A stretch of DNA of 64,000 bases from Ischnura elegans (GCF_921293095.1 NC_060251.1:58793585-58857584); one strand, 5' to 3'. Positions 12,238 to 24,963 are shown, counted from the stretch's first letter. Program-made: numbers and translations. The notes: generated from the letters alone by a model not told the origin.

Positions 12238-12419
12238 TATTATTAAAATAAGACATTTCAATATTTCCACTGAGTTTTATTATTACACAACGCGTTTCGT
12301 CGTTGCAAACGACATTTTGATAATCAAACGATATTTTGATAATGTCGTTTGTAACGACGAAAAGCGTTGTGTAATTATAAAACTCAGTGGAAATATTGCA
12401 ATGTCTTATTTTAATAATA
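12238..12419. repeat. Foldback of the GAAA-palindrome family (~90-bp arms)
   Basis: The left arm on the minus strand and the right arm on the plus strand match from TATTATTAAAATAAGAC inward. Both carry the stem GTCGTT..AACGAC followed by GAAA and a GCGTT block. The left arm keeps the palindrome ACGCGT. Both end in AGTGGAAATATTG. The centre contains two further TTTTGATAAT words. Confidence 0.9.
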
Positions 12420-13074
12420 AGAAGGAATGTACCTGAGATTTTCTATTGCGTGATGACTTCCCTCCAAGAAGCTCCAAGAATTCATTTCCAGGTGAAGTAA
12501 CCCATACCCTAAACTGTCACATTCGCCCTCGTGCGATTTTTCGCGCATATCTATATTTGCGCTTTATTCGTTGAGCGATTTTTCCGTATAGTCTTTACTG
12601 TCGTGTTCTTAGAGAGGTAGCGCTCAGGTGTGGAGGGATGGCGTCGACAGCCTTTTGCCGATCGTTGGGACATCCTCCGTGGGTTTGGTCATGCAGACGC
12701 GGCGGTGCTTCCTCCCGCTGTCGGGGTTTGATACTATACCCACCCTTCGATCGTCAATCCCCCAACCGACCCCTTCCCTTGCAATCGCCACCCCTTTAGA
12801 AGCGTAACCCATTGGCAGGGGCAATTCTGCCCATCGGACCAATTGATTGGCTGTGGGACTTTGGGGAATATCCAGAAGCGGGGAAACCAAAGACATCCAT
12901 CGCCGGCTTGACGCGTCGCTCGCTGGGCGAGAAAAGACTCCCTACCCCGATCGCATGTGCGAGCCCAAGTTTAGGAAGATGATCTCAAGAATCAAAGATT
13001 GAGATAATTCTTGTTCGGATGCTAGTGCTATAATAATAATAGTAATTAACATAATCTTGGAAATTCAGCGAAAT

Positions 13075-13130
13075 GAAATGCAAAGTGTTTACCGACGTTT
13101 CGGTATTTTATTATAACTTCATCAGGGTTA
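13075..13130 (-). repeat. GAAA-palindrome family member with an exact CTGATGA box
   Basis: On the minus strand CCCTGATGA (13119-13127) precedes GAAACGTCGG (13092-13101). CTGATGA and GAAA match the two conserved boxes of a hammerhead ribozyme. The segment between them folds poorly here, so activity is doubtful. Confidence 0.45.
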
Positions 13131-14224
13131 TGAATAATGGTTACAATAAATTAATACATTGAGAGCTTTTACAATATTTTTACAATAATAAAATAAAAAT
13201 ATAAAAAAATGCTATTGTACATCAATGAAAAAGAAAAGACAAAAATTTGGAGGTGCAAGTAAGTAAGGTATGTCAAAAAAAGTCGTATTCAATAGTTCGG
13301 GGTATAATACCTCCAAGAGCACCAATTTTACAAAAGTGGTGAAGTTAAGGTAATTAACATCCTATTGAACAAACAATAGAATCAAGCAATTGTGAAAAAA
13401 TTATTGCATTGAAAATGAAATATAGATATAAAACAAAAAATAGGTCATTTAATATTTATATACTCAAATATTTAATGATTAGGTATGTAATTATTTTCAA
13501 TGAAGTTTTTTCAGTTACCTTGATTTTTACCTCGGTCGATTCCTAATTTAATAATATTCATTTTACGAGGGGATTTTGACATCCTCTTATTACGCCACTT
13601 CAAAAGGGATTTTCATTCTCCCAATACATAATAGTTTCTCTTTTTTTAACGCAGCAGAGGATAAAACCTCGAGCACAGTACGCTTCGATTTTGTTTATTT
13701 AGCAACCGAGCGAAGCGTGGCTAAGGGCGTTATGCGTGCTGAGCTTAGGTCACACTCTTTCCCTTCCCATAATCCCCTTCGGTTCTCCGCTACAAGACCA
13801 CAAACCAATGAGCTCCCTTCTTCATCCTCTTGGTCTCTTTTTTATCATTTTCTCATATATATACACCATCCTGCCTCTCACTCCAGGAGAAAAAAAACTC
13901 ATTTTTTTTCTCGGGGCTCCTCTTTTGCCTCCGGGAACCGCAGGCGGAGGGGACATGGTAGCCCTCTGCCAGTCACCCTCTTCTCGCACCGTGCCATCAT
14001 CCCTACTACTTCCTCGCTTCACCCTCCCGCTTTGGGGCAAGTCCGTTATCATAATCAGGATCGCCATAATTCTCTTTCGAGACGAGATATGAAAGGCAGG
14101 GCAACCGGCTTAGGCTTACTGGAGTGACAAATTAGATGAGGAGCGGAGGTGTGAGTCCGGAGAAGGGGTCCGGAGATGTGTGGTTTGGGGGGGCCTGAGA
14201 CGGTTCCATGGTTTTGGGGGTCCA

Positions 14225-14815
14225 TTTCTAGAGTGCCGTCGTCATGCCAAATTTCTCACATGGGACTTGCTCGAACGCAAAGGATCATATTGAAAATAAT
14301 GATGCTTTTAATAAATTATGGCGTACCTATCGGTAGTCAGAGAAGCAGTTTGGTTTGCGAATTATGCCCTGTTTACGACAACTTAACTTTGCATAACTTG
14401 ACTGCGAAAATTCTGCGGAGGAAAGATAACTTCCCTGGACTGCGAATCGAACTCGGAGCTCTCGGATCTGATTCAGTCGCCATACCACTTGAACTAAGTA
14501 GGTATCTTCATCACTTGCGGGAGATCCGGGTTCGAGAGTCGTCGTCATGCCAAACTTCTCTCAAGGGACGTGCTCCAATGCAAAGTATCACATTTTTTTA
14601 AAAGTCGTTAGAAACTGTTTGGTTTGCGACTACTTAACGTGGCAGAGCTAGTGTGGTAAAATTCTACGAAGGAATTATAATTTACCTTGACCTCGAATCT
14701 CCCGCATTCGTATAAGTCATTCTACCAGTTGAGCAACGTAGATATCTTCATTCTTTGGGAGAGATCCGGGTTCGAGAGTCCATGTCTTGTCAAACTTCTC
14801 ATTAGGGGTGTGCTC
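14225..14815. repeat. Degenerate tandem repeat containing tRNA-like segments
   Basis: A unit of roughly 245-305 bp is present about two and a half times. Recurrent landmarks are GAGAGTCGTCGTCATGCC near 14228, 14533 and 14778, and GGGAGATCCGGGTTCGAGAG. On the minus strand each full unit has a tRNA-like block at about 14405-14505 and 14690-14760, with A-box-like TTAGTTCAAGTGG and TTGCTCAACTGG and B-box-like GAGTTCGATTCG. The units are too diverged to be functional tRNAs. Confidence 0.65.
14405..14510 (-). pseudogene. tRNA-like segment (tRNA pseudogene or SINE head)
   Basis: The reverse complement shows ACCTACTTAGTTCAAGTGG, which matches an internal promoter A box, and 40 bases later GAGTTCGATTCG, which matches a B box. 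A convincing anticodon stem cannot be drawn. A tRNA-derived repeat is more likely than a tRNA gene. Confidence 0.5.
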
Positions 14816-15540
14816 GCCAATAAGATTGCTATAGGTGTGAGCGGTAAGAGAAACTAAAATCAATTGTTATACCATGGTTATTAATCATCATTCTTCCTAA
14901 TTACACGACTTCAAATGGATTTTCAATATACTAGAACTTATTCTTTTTGCAACTATTTCATCGCCCAATTCGACGCTTTAATATAGATTCCCCACCTCCT
15001 CGATGAACGAGTTATTTCTGATTGGACAGAGCAATGCATGAGGGCTCAGGGGAGCCCTTCGAGGATGCAACACACCGGGGCCAGGAACCAAGCCCGTGGC
15101 TTATACGCCCGGTCACCCGGGGAGGGGCTGGAGAAGTATGAAAAAGGATAGAGGCGCCGCCGCGATGGGAGCCCGCCGACGCCTCTGGGAAGGGATAGGA
15201 GCGGAAGGGAGGGGACGGGGAAAAACATCTCAACGCTATAGAAGCGAAAAGGGCCCACTAAATAGCGAAACCAAGCATACGCAATTAATTTTCTACCAAT
15301 CCTAGTGGATTTTCCAATGAGAAAGAAAAATCCATCGATCGAATCGGTAGATAATTGGACAGAGCAATTAGTATTTCATGAAATCGTGAAATTAGTGAAA
15401 AATTGTAAAAATACCCCATCATTTACAGCAATTTACGTCGTTTATCTTATCGCCGGGTATTACTTAAGTATCATGACATAAAAGTAGTTTAAATAAATAA
15501 AAGATCGTAGCACTTTCTACTGCACACCCCTACCTACTGC

Positions 15541-15625
15541 TAGATGATGGCTCAGTGAGCCGAAATGCGTTGCACGCATTAAAAATTCTTGTTGAAAAGT
15601 GCTACGATCTTTTGTTTATTTAAAT
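15541..15625 (+). repeat. GAAA-palindrome family member (GATGATGGCT type)
   Basis: GATGATGGCTCAGTGAGCC forms a 5-bp stem with a 3-base loop. It is followed directly by GAAATGCG, GCACGCATT, an AT-rich stretch and GTTGAAAAGTGC. It closely matches 10811-10890, and the segment after it (15586-15665) matches 10856-10935 and 6075-6150. Confidence 0.65.
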
Positions 15626-15975
15626 ATGTCTAACTTACACCAATTGAAGCCTGAGACTGTTGAACTTATTATAAAAGTAGTTTTTATTTGAGCCGTAAAT
15701 ATGGGCCTTAGTAATATATCCCTACCTTTCACAGTGAATTAAATTTAAGAACATTTCTCGGAGTTTGCACCGGGTGATGTTTTTAGTGTGGATTCTGACA
15801 CAGAAATGAGAAAACGCCCATTAGAAGATAGAGAAGACGTAAGTCGTTTCGTAGCGACGTGTGGGCGCCAGCCGAAAATATCACCTTTTGCGATGCCCGA
15901 GGTACGCTTATATTCTTCCCTTGATTTACTGGTTACTAGTTACTTATTAGTGAAAAAGTTTACAGTCAGCTACAT

Positions 15976-16027
15976 TTACGTACTAACGACAATTACGTAC
16001 TAGCGAACAATTACGTACTAACGACAA
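15976..16027 (+). repeat. Three tandem 17-18 bp units
   Basis: TTACGTACTAACGACAA occurs at 15976 and 16011, with a near copy TTACGTACTAGCGAACAA between them. Each unit contains the palindrome TACGTA. Confidence 0.9.
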
Positions 16028-17754
16028 GTCAGGACTCAGAAATGTCTTTATATATCGTAAAAAAATAGCGCACTATTAATGACGAATGGGTTCTTCGTCG
16101 AGAAGAAAATATGCTCTCTGAGATCTTTTCTTCACTTGCTGATGAATATTGATTAATACCTACCGTGAGGAGTATGTTCTGTGTTCAACACGACTGTCCT
16201 TCAAGCTTCAAATAATGATGTCGATGATGCTGGAACGCTTAATTCTCTCCGCAAGCCGCATATCCGATATGCGGGCGGAGGTAATGGGATCAGCTCCTGG
16301 GTATCAAGCCGACTAATTAATGCGCTGAGGAGTTTCAGGAACATCTCAGGGACCAGAAGGACCCAACCTAATTCTCCTTGTATATCGAATCCGTAAGTGA
16401 AGGGATCGAGGGATGAAATTTATTTTCATACAGGGATCAAGTTACGCTTTACTGCTGCTGGTGAAGCATGAGCGTTTCCTTCTAGAAGTGTTTTTAAGCT
16501 ATTTGTAAGTGGGCCTAAAATTGTAAATCACGTCTTTTTCTAACTCACATGCCCTTATGATATTATTAACACCGGGGAAGAGGAATGATGAACTTTTTTT
16601 TTCTATTTTTACAACTACAATTTGATTTGTGTTATTCTTTGTCACTTGTGTGTTGATTTATAGGTTTAAAAGTTTTGCACTAAATAGTGCTAAAACTAGA
16701 TTAAAATAAACTACATCCAATTCTAATCGATCTAAACTAATCGTCGACTAATTGACTAGATCAAAAAATAGATTATGCAAAAACGGAGGTGTTTTTATTT
16801 TAAATTTTTTTGGGTTCCATCAACTTGCAAAAGATATAGTTATCTATGGATACACCAATGACTAAACGTAAATTTAGAACAAAGAACTTTTACGTGATAC
16901 CTTAACACTTTGCGTATCGGGGTATTTAAATGTAGAGGAACGACGTACCTGAGTCGAGATATCTAAATTGAAAATATGTGTCAATTTGAACAAACTGTTT
17001 TTGATTTAAACCCAATTGAAAAGCTAACTTTTAAAATATAACTTTACCTAATCAAGCATTACGATATTCTTCCATTCACAATAAATAAGGAATGAAAACT
17101 GAAAACGTTCCACCAAATATGTATAATATCCTATTAAATTAAAATTATTACGGATACTTTTTTATCATTTTATATTGCTGAAGTTGACGCGCCTCAATGA
17201 CGAGAATCTTCGTCATCCGCACGAACATTGTTAAAGGTCTCATAGTTTTTAGTTTAGTGGAGTCCTATTAGGTAGAGAAATGGCTACTGCTTAGGGGGAA
17301 AATCCTGGAGGTGTGAGGCAGCCCACGGAAACGAACTTGCCTTCGCACCCTGATTGAGTGAAATTTATACACCTGCAGGATAGTTTTGACTGAGCTGCAC
17401 CCTCACCTATTCAAACCAAACTTCCAGGTTGAATCTCTGCGTGAGTGATTTGATACAATACTAGCTAGCTGGTAGCATTAGAAAGAAAAGCAGCTTATTC
17501 CTGTCATTCCTGTTCATTTTAATGATATGTTTGATAGTTTCCGTAATGTAGATTGTTGCTAATGGTATTCTGACGGTTAAGGTAGATTTACTGGAAGCCA
17601 TGTTATCCTATTCACCCGCTTGACCCGCTCTTTTTTTTTCAAAAAAGTTTCTCGGGTTATTGATGCGTCAGTGGCCATAGGTCGACCCTACAGGAATGCT
17701 TGTTTTTCGAAACCTTTATTTTAGGAAAAATTTAACGATGGCGGTATACACGGT

Positions 17755-18230
17755 GTTTTATAAAGAATAGACTTATTTCGAATTAATATATTTATTCAAC
17801 TTTAAGACGTACGCATTTGAAAATTTACACATATTTTCAAACCTCTCAAGTTTAGATCACAGATGTTCAATATGTCCCCCATCAGCGATACGAACAATAT
17901 CACATCGATAATCAAATTCCTCCCGTACTCGGGCAAGCATGTCCTTCGTCACTGGTATCATGGCAGTACGGATGCGGTTATTCACATTTTCCAGGTCCTA
18001 TGGGAGTGGTGGTACTACATAAAAGTTGACTTTAACACAGGAATAAGTCACAGGGTGTCAAATTCGGCAACCGTGGAGCCCAGCTATGCATGCTTAGTCG
18101 CTACCTTGACTACCAATCTGACGGTTCGGTAGTTTTATTCATATATTCACGCACTTAGCGACTCAAGTGAGGAGTGTCCGTCTTGGTGAAAAATGAAGTT
18201 GTATTTGTGCAGCCTCGGAAATTAACAGCT
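17755..18230 (-). pseudogene. Degraded mariner-type DDE transposase (C-terminal part)
   Basis: Read on the minus strand, about 18200 to 17860 encodes recognisable mariner-like blocks in order. They are FHQDG near 18190, VREYMNK, WAPRLPNLTPCDLFL (the counterpart of the W..RSPDLTP.D.FLW motif), VPPLP and DMLARVREEFDYRCDI, ending with GGHIEHL and a stop near 17867. The blocks lie in different frames and at least one in-frame TAG interrupts them, so this is a pseudogene. The DDE catalytic residues upstream are not recognisable. The end near 17755 reads ATAAAACACCGTG on the minus strand and may be the terminal repeat. Confidence 0.8.
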
Positions 18231-18234
18231 GAGG

Positions 18235-20017
18235 TGTAACGATCGATAGTTTAGACAAATCGATACTTTGTAATACGTATTTATATTTCTTTTAATGCCC
18301 CGTATTTTCATATAGGGACAATGTATACATTTACGGGCTCATACTTGAACGATTATGGCACAGTGCTGTCGTGATTAAATTTCACCATAGTGAACCGTTA
18401 TCTGAGATACACTCCGTTTGCAAAATGAAGGTAAAATATTTCTTTTAAGTTTCTCAGTCCGTATTTGCTTGGTATTATCCATGCTAATTGGCCCATTTCA
18501 ATGATATACGTATTTTTATGCCCAGGGCAGATAAATTATATAAAATATATTCAATAATTAGTCGGAAATAGAAAGTGGCTAATAAATTAGCGCATGGTAA
18601 ATACCGATTAAGAATTATACTGTAGACTAATTTGTTCTCAGAACGAGAGAGGAAGTCCATTATTAAAAATATTGGCATAAAGATGTTCGTATCCGCGCAG
18701 ACACGATTGTTAAAAAATTCTAGGCAACGATGAGCTATTTCTTTCGTCAGCTGCAATGCATTATTTTTATTCCGAATCTACAAAAATATAACAATTGAGT
18801 GAAATATAATTCGCTGACAGATGAAGAGATCAGATTAAGGCATGTAATCTGAATCCCATCGAGGCTTCTCGCAATTGATTTCATTTTGAAATCTCTGGTT
18901 CATTAACACCGCTATACTTTAATTTTCCAAGATTCTCATTTAACTCTTTAAAAAAGTTACTCATACCACCGCAAGCTTTCATCATTTGGGTGTTTAGAGA
19001 AAATAACCAACTTAGCCTTCTGCGATGGAGAGGCAGGGATATTACGATCCATCTCCGACGGAAAAGAGGAGTTAGCGCGGTTTAATCTTAATGGAAAGGA
19101 CGGACCACACTTTGGTAACTTTTTGAGCGAGAAAATTTCCTCCCGGATAATAAATTCCATCACGTCGAACTGTGCACAAACTTATGCGAAGCGGAGAGAA
19201 AGAAGAAAATAATTACGCCGGCGAGATTTAAGAGAAGTAAAAAAACAAGCAAAAGGAGAAAATGAGCTTTCGGACGAAATACTTTTTGCAGATTTCCCCC
19301 AAAACATCGTCCCGGGGTAAATGCATAAGATAATTCGTGTACCGTCCGCGAGATGGCGTTAATATTCTCTCCTCCTACGCGGAAGGGGGAGATTGTGGGA
19401 ACTTGCCGATGAAGGGCGCTTTGCGGGAGGAGTTGGGGGTTCGAGACCCTTATACACCCCCTTCTCATCACGCTACCCGGCCGAATATTGTCTCCTCCCT
19501 TGCGCTGATCGGCTTATTTTGAGGCCACGGAAATTGGTATTCAGCGGGGCGCGACCTTCATTTTTTTACGGCCACGGTTCCACGACCAGGGGGCAGCACC
19601 TAGCGCCGCCGTCCACAGCTGCGGCTCACACGGAATTCCCGCTGCGGAAAAATAAAAACCCCTGATGCTCCTTCTATTCGCTCTTTTCGCTGATCCCAGG
19701 ACAAGGGTGTGAGGAGTCTGTAGGTGTGGGGAAGTTCTGGGATAGGTGGAGGAAGAGTTGGCCGGCGGGTTTGGAAAAAAAATGAGCAAAAAAAGGAATC
19801 GCTCTCCTTCCACCCCTCTGCAACACTTGCGCCATCCCTCGTGGACTAAAAGTTTTCCCGCTGGCCCCCATCTCATCCCTCCGCCTGCTTACAGCTGTGA
19901 CTCGCAAACTGTCACCCCCGACCTTTTTCTCCCGCGCCTGTGTCTTCTCTTCTGCTCCCTCTTTCACGCCTCGACGTCCCATCAAGGCTCTTGTCCTTCC
20001 AATTACCTTCTTGGCCC
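18235..20017. other. Non-coding stretch with a GC-richer island, no gene seen
   Basis: Positions 19160-20040 are GC-richer and open in overlapping frames on both strands, without any recognisable domain, splice signal pattern or repeat partner in the window. The earlier part is AT-rich. Confidence 0.4.
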
Positions 20018-21010
20018 TCCCATGAAGTGTGCCTTCGGCTTGTTCATCGAGAGATTAAGAACACCTAGCTTCGATGTTTAACCACTTCGCATCCAATTTC
20101 GATGGCAAGGATTCACTATTATACTTTATAGATGGTTCGTTCAATTGTATAAGGCTCAACTATGTGGAAATTAATACACGAAAATGAAAAATAGACTTCG
20201 TTGATTTCCACTAATTTATTTTGTCCGTATGACATGTTTCGAACCATAGAGGTCATTATCAAGTAACCGGGTATGGTTGGAAACATGTCGTACGGACAAA
20301 ATAAATTAGTGGAAATCAACGAAGTCTCCTTTTCATTTTCGAGTATATAGATGGTGTTCATTAAATGATGAAATAACTCCATATGTTCCACAGGTATATT
20401 GTTTATTATATCCAACTGGGTTTCCCCAATAAAGAAATCATCAGGAATATATACTGCCTTTAAAACAAGTGTATCTTTCACACTAGTTTTCTTTTTAGTT
20501 TCTGAAGTGCGCCTTTAGTCCATGAAGTGTGCCTTTGGCTTGTTCATAGAGGGATTAAGAATATGATTCGATGATTAATCAGTAACCGTTAACATCCTAT
20601 TTCAATGGCGAGGATTCACTATTATATTATGTTGATAACATTAATAAAATAGGAAATAGCTTCGTACATTCCACAGGTTCAATACATCAAACTGGGTTTC
20701 ACTAATAATAATGACACCATCAGGAGTACATAGACCCGAAAAAAACATGTACTATATATCCCAGGAATATATTCATGGTGTCTTGGGCTTGTTCAACGCA
20801 ATATTAAGAACATCTAGCTTTGATGTTTAACTAGTAACCGTTAGCATCCAAGTTCAATGGAGAGGATACACTATTATCTATCTGTACTATCCACCATAGA
20901 TGGCGTTGATTAAATTATGCAATAAATCCGTATGCTCCACAGAAGTAAAGTTTACTACTTCAAACTACCAAAAATGGAATCATCAGGAATATATGAAGCC
21001 TTGGAAACAT
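20018..21010 (+). repeat. Three degenerate tandem units of ~250-300 bp
   Basis: Each unit starts near a TGTGCCTTCGGCTTGTTCAT-like block (20029, 20529, 20779). Each continues through GATTAAGAA, GAGGATTCACTATTAT, ATGCTCCACAG-like, TGGGTTTC-like and CATCAGGAATATA blocks. The first unit is split by the foldback at 20179-20341, and its sequence resumes on the far side. No coding capacity is seen. Confidence 0.75.
20179..20341. repeat. Foldback of the GAAA-palindrome family
   Basis: Inverted arms carry GAAACATGTC (palindrome ACATGT), then GGACAAAATAAATTAGTGGAAATC and CATTTTCG at the outer ends. The left (minus-strand) arm also holds CTTGATAATG and a short stem before GAAAC. The right arm lacks that part. 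It interrupts the first unit of the 20018-21010 tandem repeat, which shows that it moved or inserted after that repeat formed. Confidence 0.9.
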
Positions 21011-22075
21011 GAGTTTTATATCCCAGGAATATATTCAATATTGAAAACAAGTAGTACATAACTGCTTGTTTTTAGGCTTCACTTTGCTCCTTATCATGCC
21101 GTAATTGCCGAATAAAGCAGGAGACAAACATTATTTTTTTATCATTTCAGTATCCAGTACTTTCATTGATTGATTCATTCAGAGAGACGCAGTGCAGACG
21201 TCGACGTTTCTCTAGGATGACATAGTATAAGGTTTTGGTGAAAACCTAGGACTTAGGTAGCGTAGTTTAGAGTGTATTGTGTCAGAAAGGCAAAGATATT
21301 TCTCTTGAAATTTCATGTTTTTTCGCTGCAATAGTTGTATGAAAATCGAAATTCTGGAGTAAAATTGTCTTGCGCTTAAAATATGTAAAAGTTGCTTACG
21401 AATGACTCAAATTGAATGAACCTATGCGGCATTTCATCAAATGTTAACCGTTGCGTTACTCAATTTAAATGAACTGGTATGTATAAAACATATTTCCCTT
21501 CTTTTGACTTTCATAAATTCTAAGGTATTCCGATCATGAGGAAATTCTTCACGCTAATAGTGCAAAACTAGATGACAATTTTTTTTGTATTTTACTTTGC
21601 GAATTAGGCCTAGTGGGTCTGAAACCGAAAGACACTCTCCTTTGACAAGAAAGACACTTGGATCGATCGGCTCCTATATTTATTTACGTGATCTTTTAAA
21701 TAACATTCTTCAAAATATTTTGTTGTAATTTCGTCAGTGAAAGGGTGAAATATTATTTTATATATATTAAATTATCTGCTATCGATCGATAATCGGTGTT
21801 ATATCTCCAAAATCGCGCGTTTTCCTTTGGTTTCTCATATCATATTTCCTTGCCCACCACATAATTGCTATTCGAATATATTCAAAAGATATTTATAAGG
21901 ATTATGATAATGACAAAGCTAATGCGCCATTGAATTTTATTTAAAAATATTGCGCACCTAATACTGAATTGATATTGACTGCTGTAAACAAGCTTACCAA
22001 TAAGTTACATCGGACAGGCTGTTGAAGAGAAAAAATGTTTTTAAATAAAATAAATACGTTACTACAAAAAGGATA

Positions 22076-22150
22076 GCTGATAGGAGGTCGGAATGGAGAG
22101 CTGCGTCATATCAATCTTACGATTGTTGACTTATGATGATGATGATCTGA
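22076..22150 (+). mobile_element. Short 3' end of a LINE with a (TGA)n tail
   Basis: GGAATGGAGAGCTGCGTCAT...CAATCTTACGATTG followed by a TGATGATGATGAT tail matches the 3' end of the LINE fragments at 57150-57190 and, inverted, at 40440-40500. Only about 75 bp remain, as expected for a strongly 5'-truncated insertion. Confidence 0.65.
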
Positions 22151-22240
22151 TGAATAAATCGGCAATTTCTTAACGGCAACAGTCAAAGCCATCAGAATCA
22201 CTTCCGTAGAAAAGATCTTCTAAATCGCATATTGCCAATA

Positions 22241-22893
22241 GGGTGGTTTCCAATTATTTTTTTATTGCCTTAACCGAAAGATTATTACTCCTGGGGTACG
22301 CATTTCACGCTTTTAGATTTTTAAATTACGATATCTATTTTTCGTGATTAAATGAAAAGTGAAAGTTTTTATGCGCTCGAAAACGCGACGGCTAAGTATG
22401 AATGTTGGGAAAAGCCCGTGTGACGTCATTGTGGTTCCCGCTGCCGCCGTGGGAGGTGACCTGGGGGCGAGGATATGAGAGCCGATACGATGCAGGCTGC
22501 TAGCAGGTAGCAGAGTACCCTCCTAGCAGATAGCGCTGGGCTTAAATAAGGATTATTAATACTCTATCAAACAAAAGGAAACTTTCCGACCATAGGCAGT
22601 TTTAATAGGTGATTATTAAGAGATGTTTCCCTGACCTCTGTGCCACATGCATGCATTGGTAATCTCAGACGATGTAAAACTCCTGACTAGTCGTACAGCA
22701 TCTGGGCCCCTAAGTGTAGTGACATCGCATGGGCGCCAATCTGGCCTCTTTCAAAGGAGGTTAAAATAGACCATTGCCATTCAACTAAAATGGGATTCCT
22801 AAAGCCAAATAATTTGTATATTATGAATACACTAATGGTGGGTAACGAATCGCAATCAATGCCTTTCGTTTTCTTTGATGAAGGAAACTACCT
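22241..22893 (+). mobile_element. TA-target MITE, copy 2 of 4
   Basis: It starts GGGTGGTTTCC and ends GGAAACTACCT, flanked by TA on both sides. It is full-length relative to the other three copies and non-coding. Confidence 0.9.
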
Positions 22894-22894
22894 T

Positions 22895-24960
22895 ATTATA
22901 TCCTTCTGGTAAAGACAACTGGTTTTCCGGCTAGATTGTCATAAAAATGGCCTCGTAGTTATTTGATGTTGACGTTAGTCTGGGTGTGAGAAAAAGCCAT
23001 CCAATCTCGTCCCAATAAAGACGATTATCTATCCATCTAATCCCCTCCACGTCCTCTCCGACAAATAAAAAGGACAAGAATGACTTTTGTCCCCATGGGA
23101 GGAAAAGGAGTGGATGAAGTTCGACGGAGCGAGTAAGCGGTGAGAATAGAGGAGGAACCCTTGGGGGAAAGCAAGGGACCCTGGTTGAGTAGGGGGAACT
23201 GCTGCGAAATCGAAACATATATGTATGTTCCCTTTTTCCCGTCCTCCACATCTTGAAAGTGCCCGCTGATGAAAGGTCCGAGGCTGACTTTCCCGGAGAA
23301 TTCTTCAGGTGAGCTCTTTGTAGGCTCAAGTGAAAATATCCGAAGATAGGAAAATGCGAATGGCAATCAAAGGCGGAAAAATATGTATATGTATTTCCGA
23401 AAGCTGTTATTCAATTGACTTTACTATCATATGCGGAGAGGAGAATAGATTTTTAGCCGCGAAGTGTTTGACTAGCATCAGGCACTCTTCGCAATTAGTA
23501 GCACGCTTTGATCGTTGCAGTGTCCAGATCAAACGTGCAAATGAGACGGTTTGAGGTGAAAGCTGGGTCAATTAAATTTGTTAAAAAATAATCTGCTAAC
23601 AGATGTATACTGATAAATTGTGAGATGTATTGATTTAATTGGAGTGGAATTGTACAATGCTGCAAATGGCTCAATTAAGTATATTGATAGCTGCGTTCAA
23701 TGAAGTTTCTGTCGTAAATTTTTGGAATTTGAGTTGGTTCGAGTTCAGATTAAGGTTTGTAATTTCTCTCCTCTAGCAATAATTTCACTCGAAATAATTT
23801 GTGAGCAGCTAGGTAAAGTTTAGTGCACGAGTCCACGTATGAGTTTTATATTTCCATATGTTTAAAAAAAATAAAAAATTAGGGGTTAAATTTAGTTCCT
23901 CAAAAGAAAGTTTCATGGTTTATGGCTGCCATTCCCGGAATAAATTGGTTGCAGCTCAGCATCTAGAACAAAGAAATAAAAAATAAATTCTTCGAATTAT
24001 ACCAATTGGAGCCTTTTCAATCCCGAATCTCGTTCTATTGTAATTTTTAAGTGCATGTATTTTGCAAAAGAGTGCCACATTTATGTACTCGCGCTGCTCC
24101 TAGATCTTGTCAAGTCTTCCGCACCGGACCACGAAGAAAGGCGAGGACATAAGGCGACGGGATAAGGGGACGGTGACGTGGACAGAACGTGGAAAAGTGG
24201 AGATTCTGGCGGTGGATTGAGCTAGTTTACCCGGGAAAGACAGAAGGGTGTCTGAAGGGGGGGGGGGGGGGAGGTTTGGGAAGAGTAAGATGGAGCTCCA
24301 TCAGCAACGCGCAGTCTTTTCCTTCAAGGGTCACGGCTGCGAAACGAAGTTAGAGTCCGTCCAGGTTGCCGTTTCAGCCTCTCCTCTTCCCGCGCAAATG
24401 AAGTCTCCTTCTGTGTCCTCGTGCACTTCCCCTTGGACCCCCTCCCACACCCCTGCCTCCACGTCATCACCCCACACCCCAGTACCCCTCCTTCCATCTC
24501 CCCCCTTTGAATTTATTCCCTAGGATAGACTCCTCTACCGCACCTTCTTCTTTCTCCGACTCTCGTGTTTGCTGCTCCTCATTCTGCAAGCGCCTCGTGC
24601 TAGTCTTCACCGGGGGCGGTCAAGCCAGGTCGGCTGGTCGGTAATACCCGAGGGCCCCGAAAACGCTAGCGTCTATCGTGAAGCGTATATGAAAGGTTTA
24701 ATCTTAAAAAATACTCAGATTAGTTTAACCAAAATTTTTTATTATAAAATTCTACGTTTTAATTAGTTGCTTTTTACTGTATGCATAATCATTGTAGAGG
24801 TATCTTATAAAAAATAAATAAAATACAGTCCACAGGAGGTAAAAGAGAACTTTAGGCTTTTTTTGAAAGGGTCATTCGGAAAGGTTATTGTATAGGTTTT
24901 TATATTTCAGCGCAGCTTCAATGAATAAATTCAATAAAAATATAATGGAACCATAACACA
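22895..24960. other. Non-coding stretch, no gene seen
   Basis: GC-richer pieces at 22930-23330 and 24110-24540 are open in several frames but have no recognisable motif. A poly-G run of about 15 bases lies at 24257-24271. The rest is AT-rich. Confidence 0.4.
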
Positions 24961-24963
24961 TTT

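Noticed and set aside
13576-14127. Open frame of 183 codons on the plus strand, the longest in the left half
   Set aside because: Low-complexity, serine- and proline-rich product, overlapping open frames on both strands, no motif, no splice context. It is best explained by local base composition.
17863-18132. Plus-strand frame of 89 codons
   Set aside because: It is the antisense shadow of the degraded mariner-type transposase on the minus strand.
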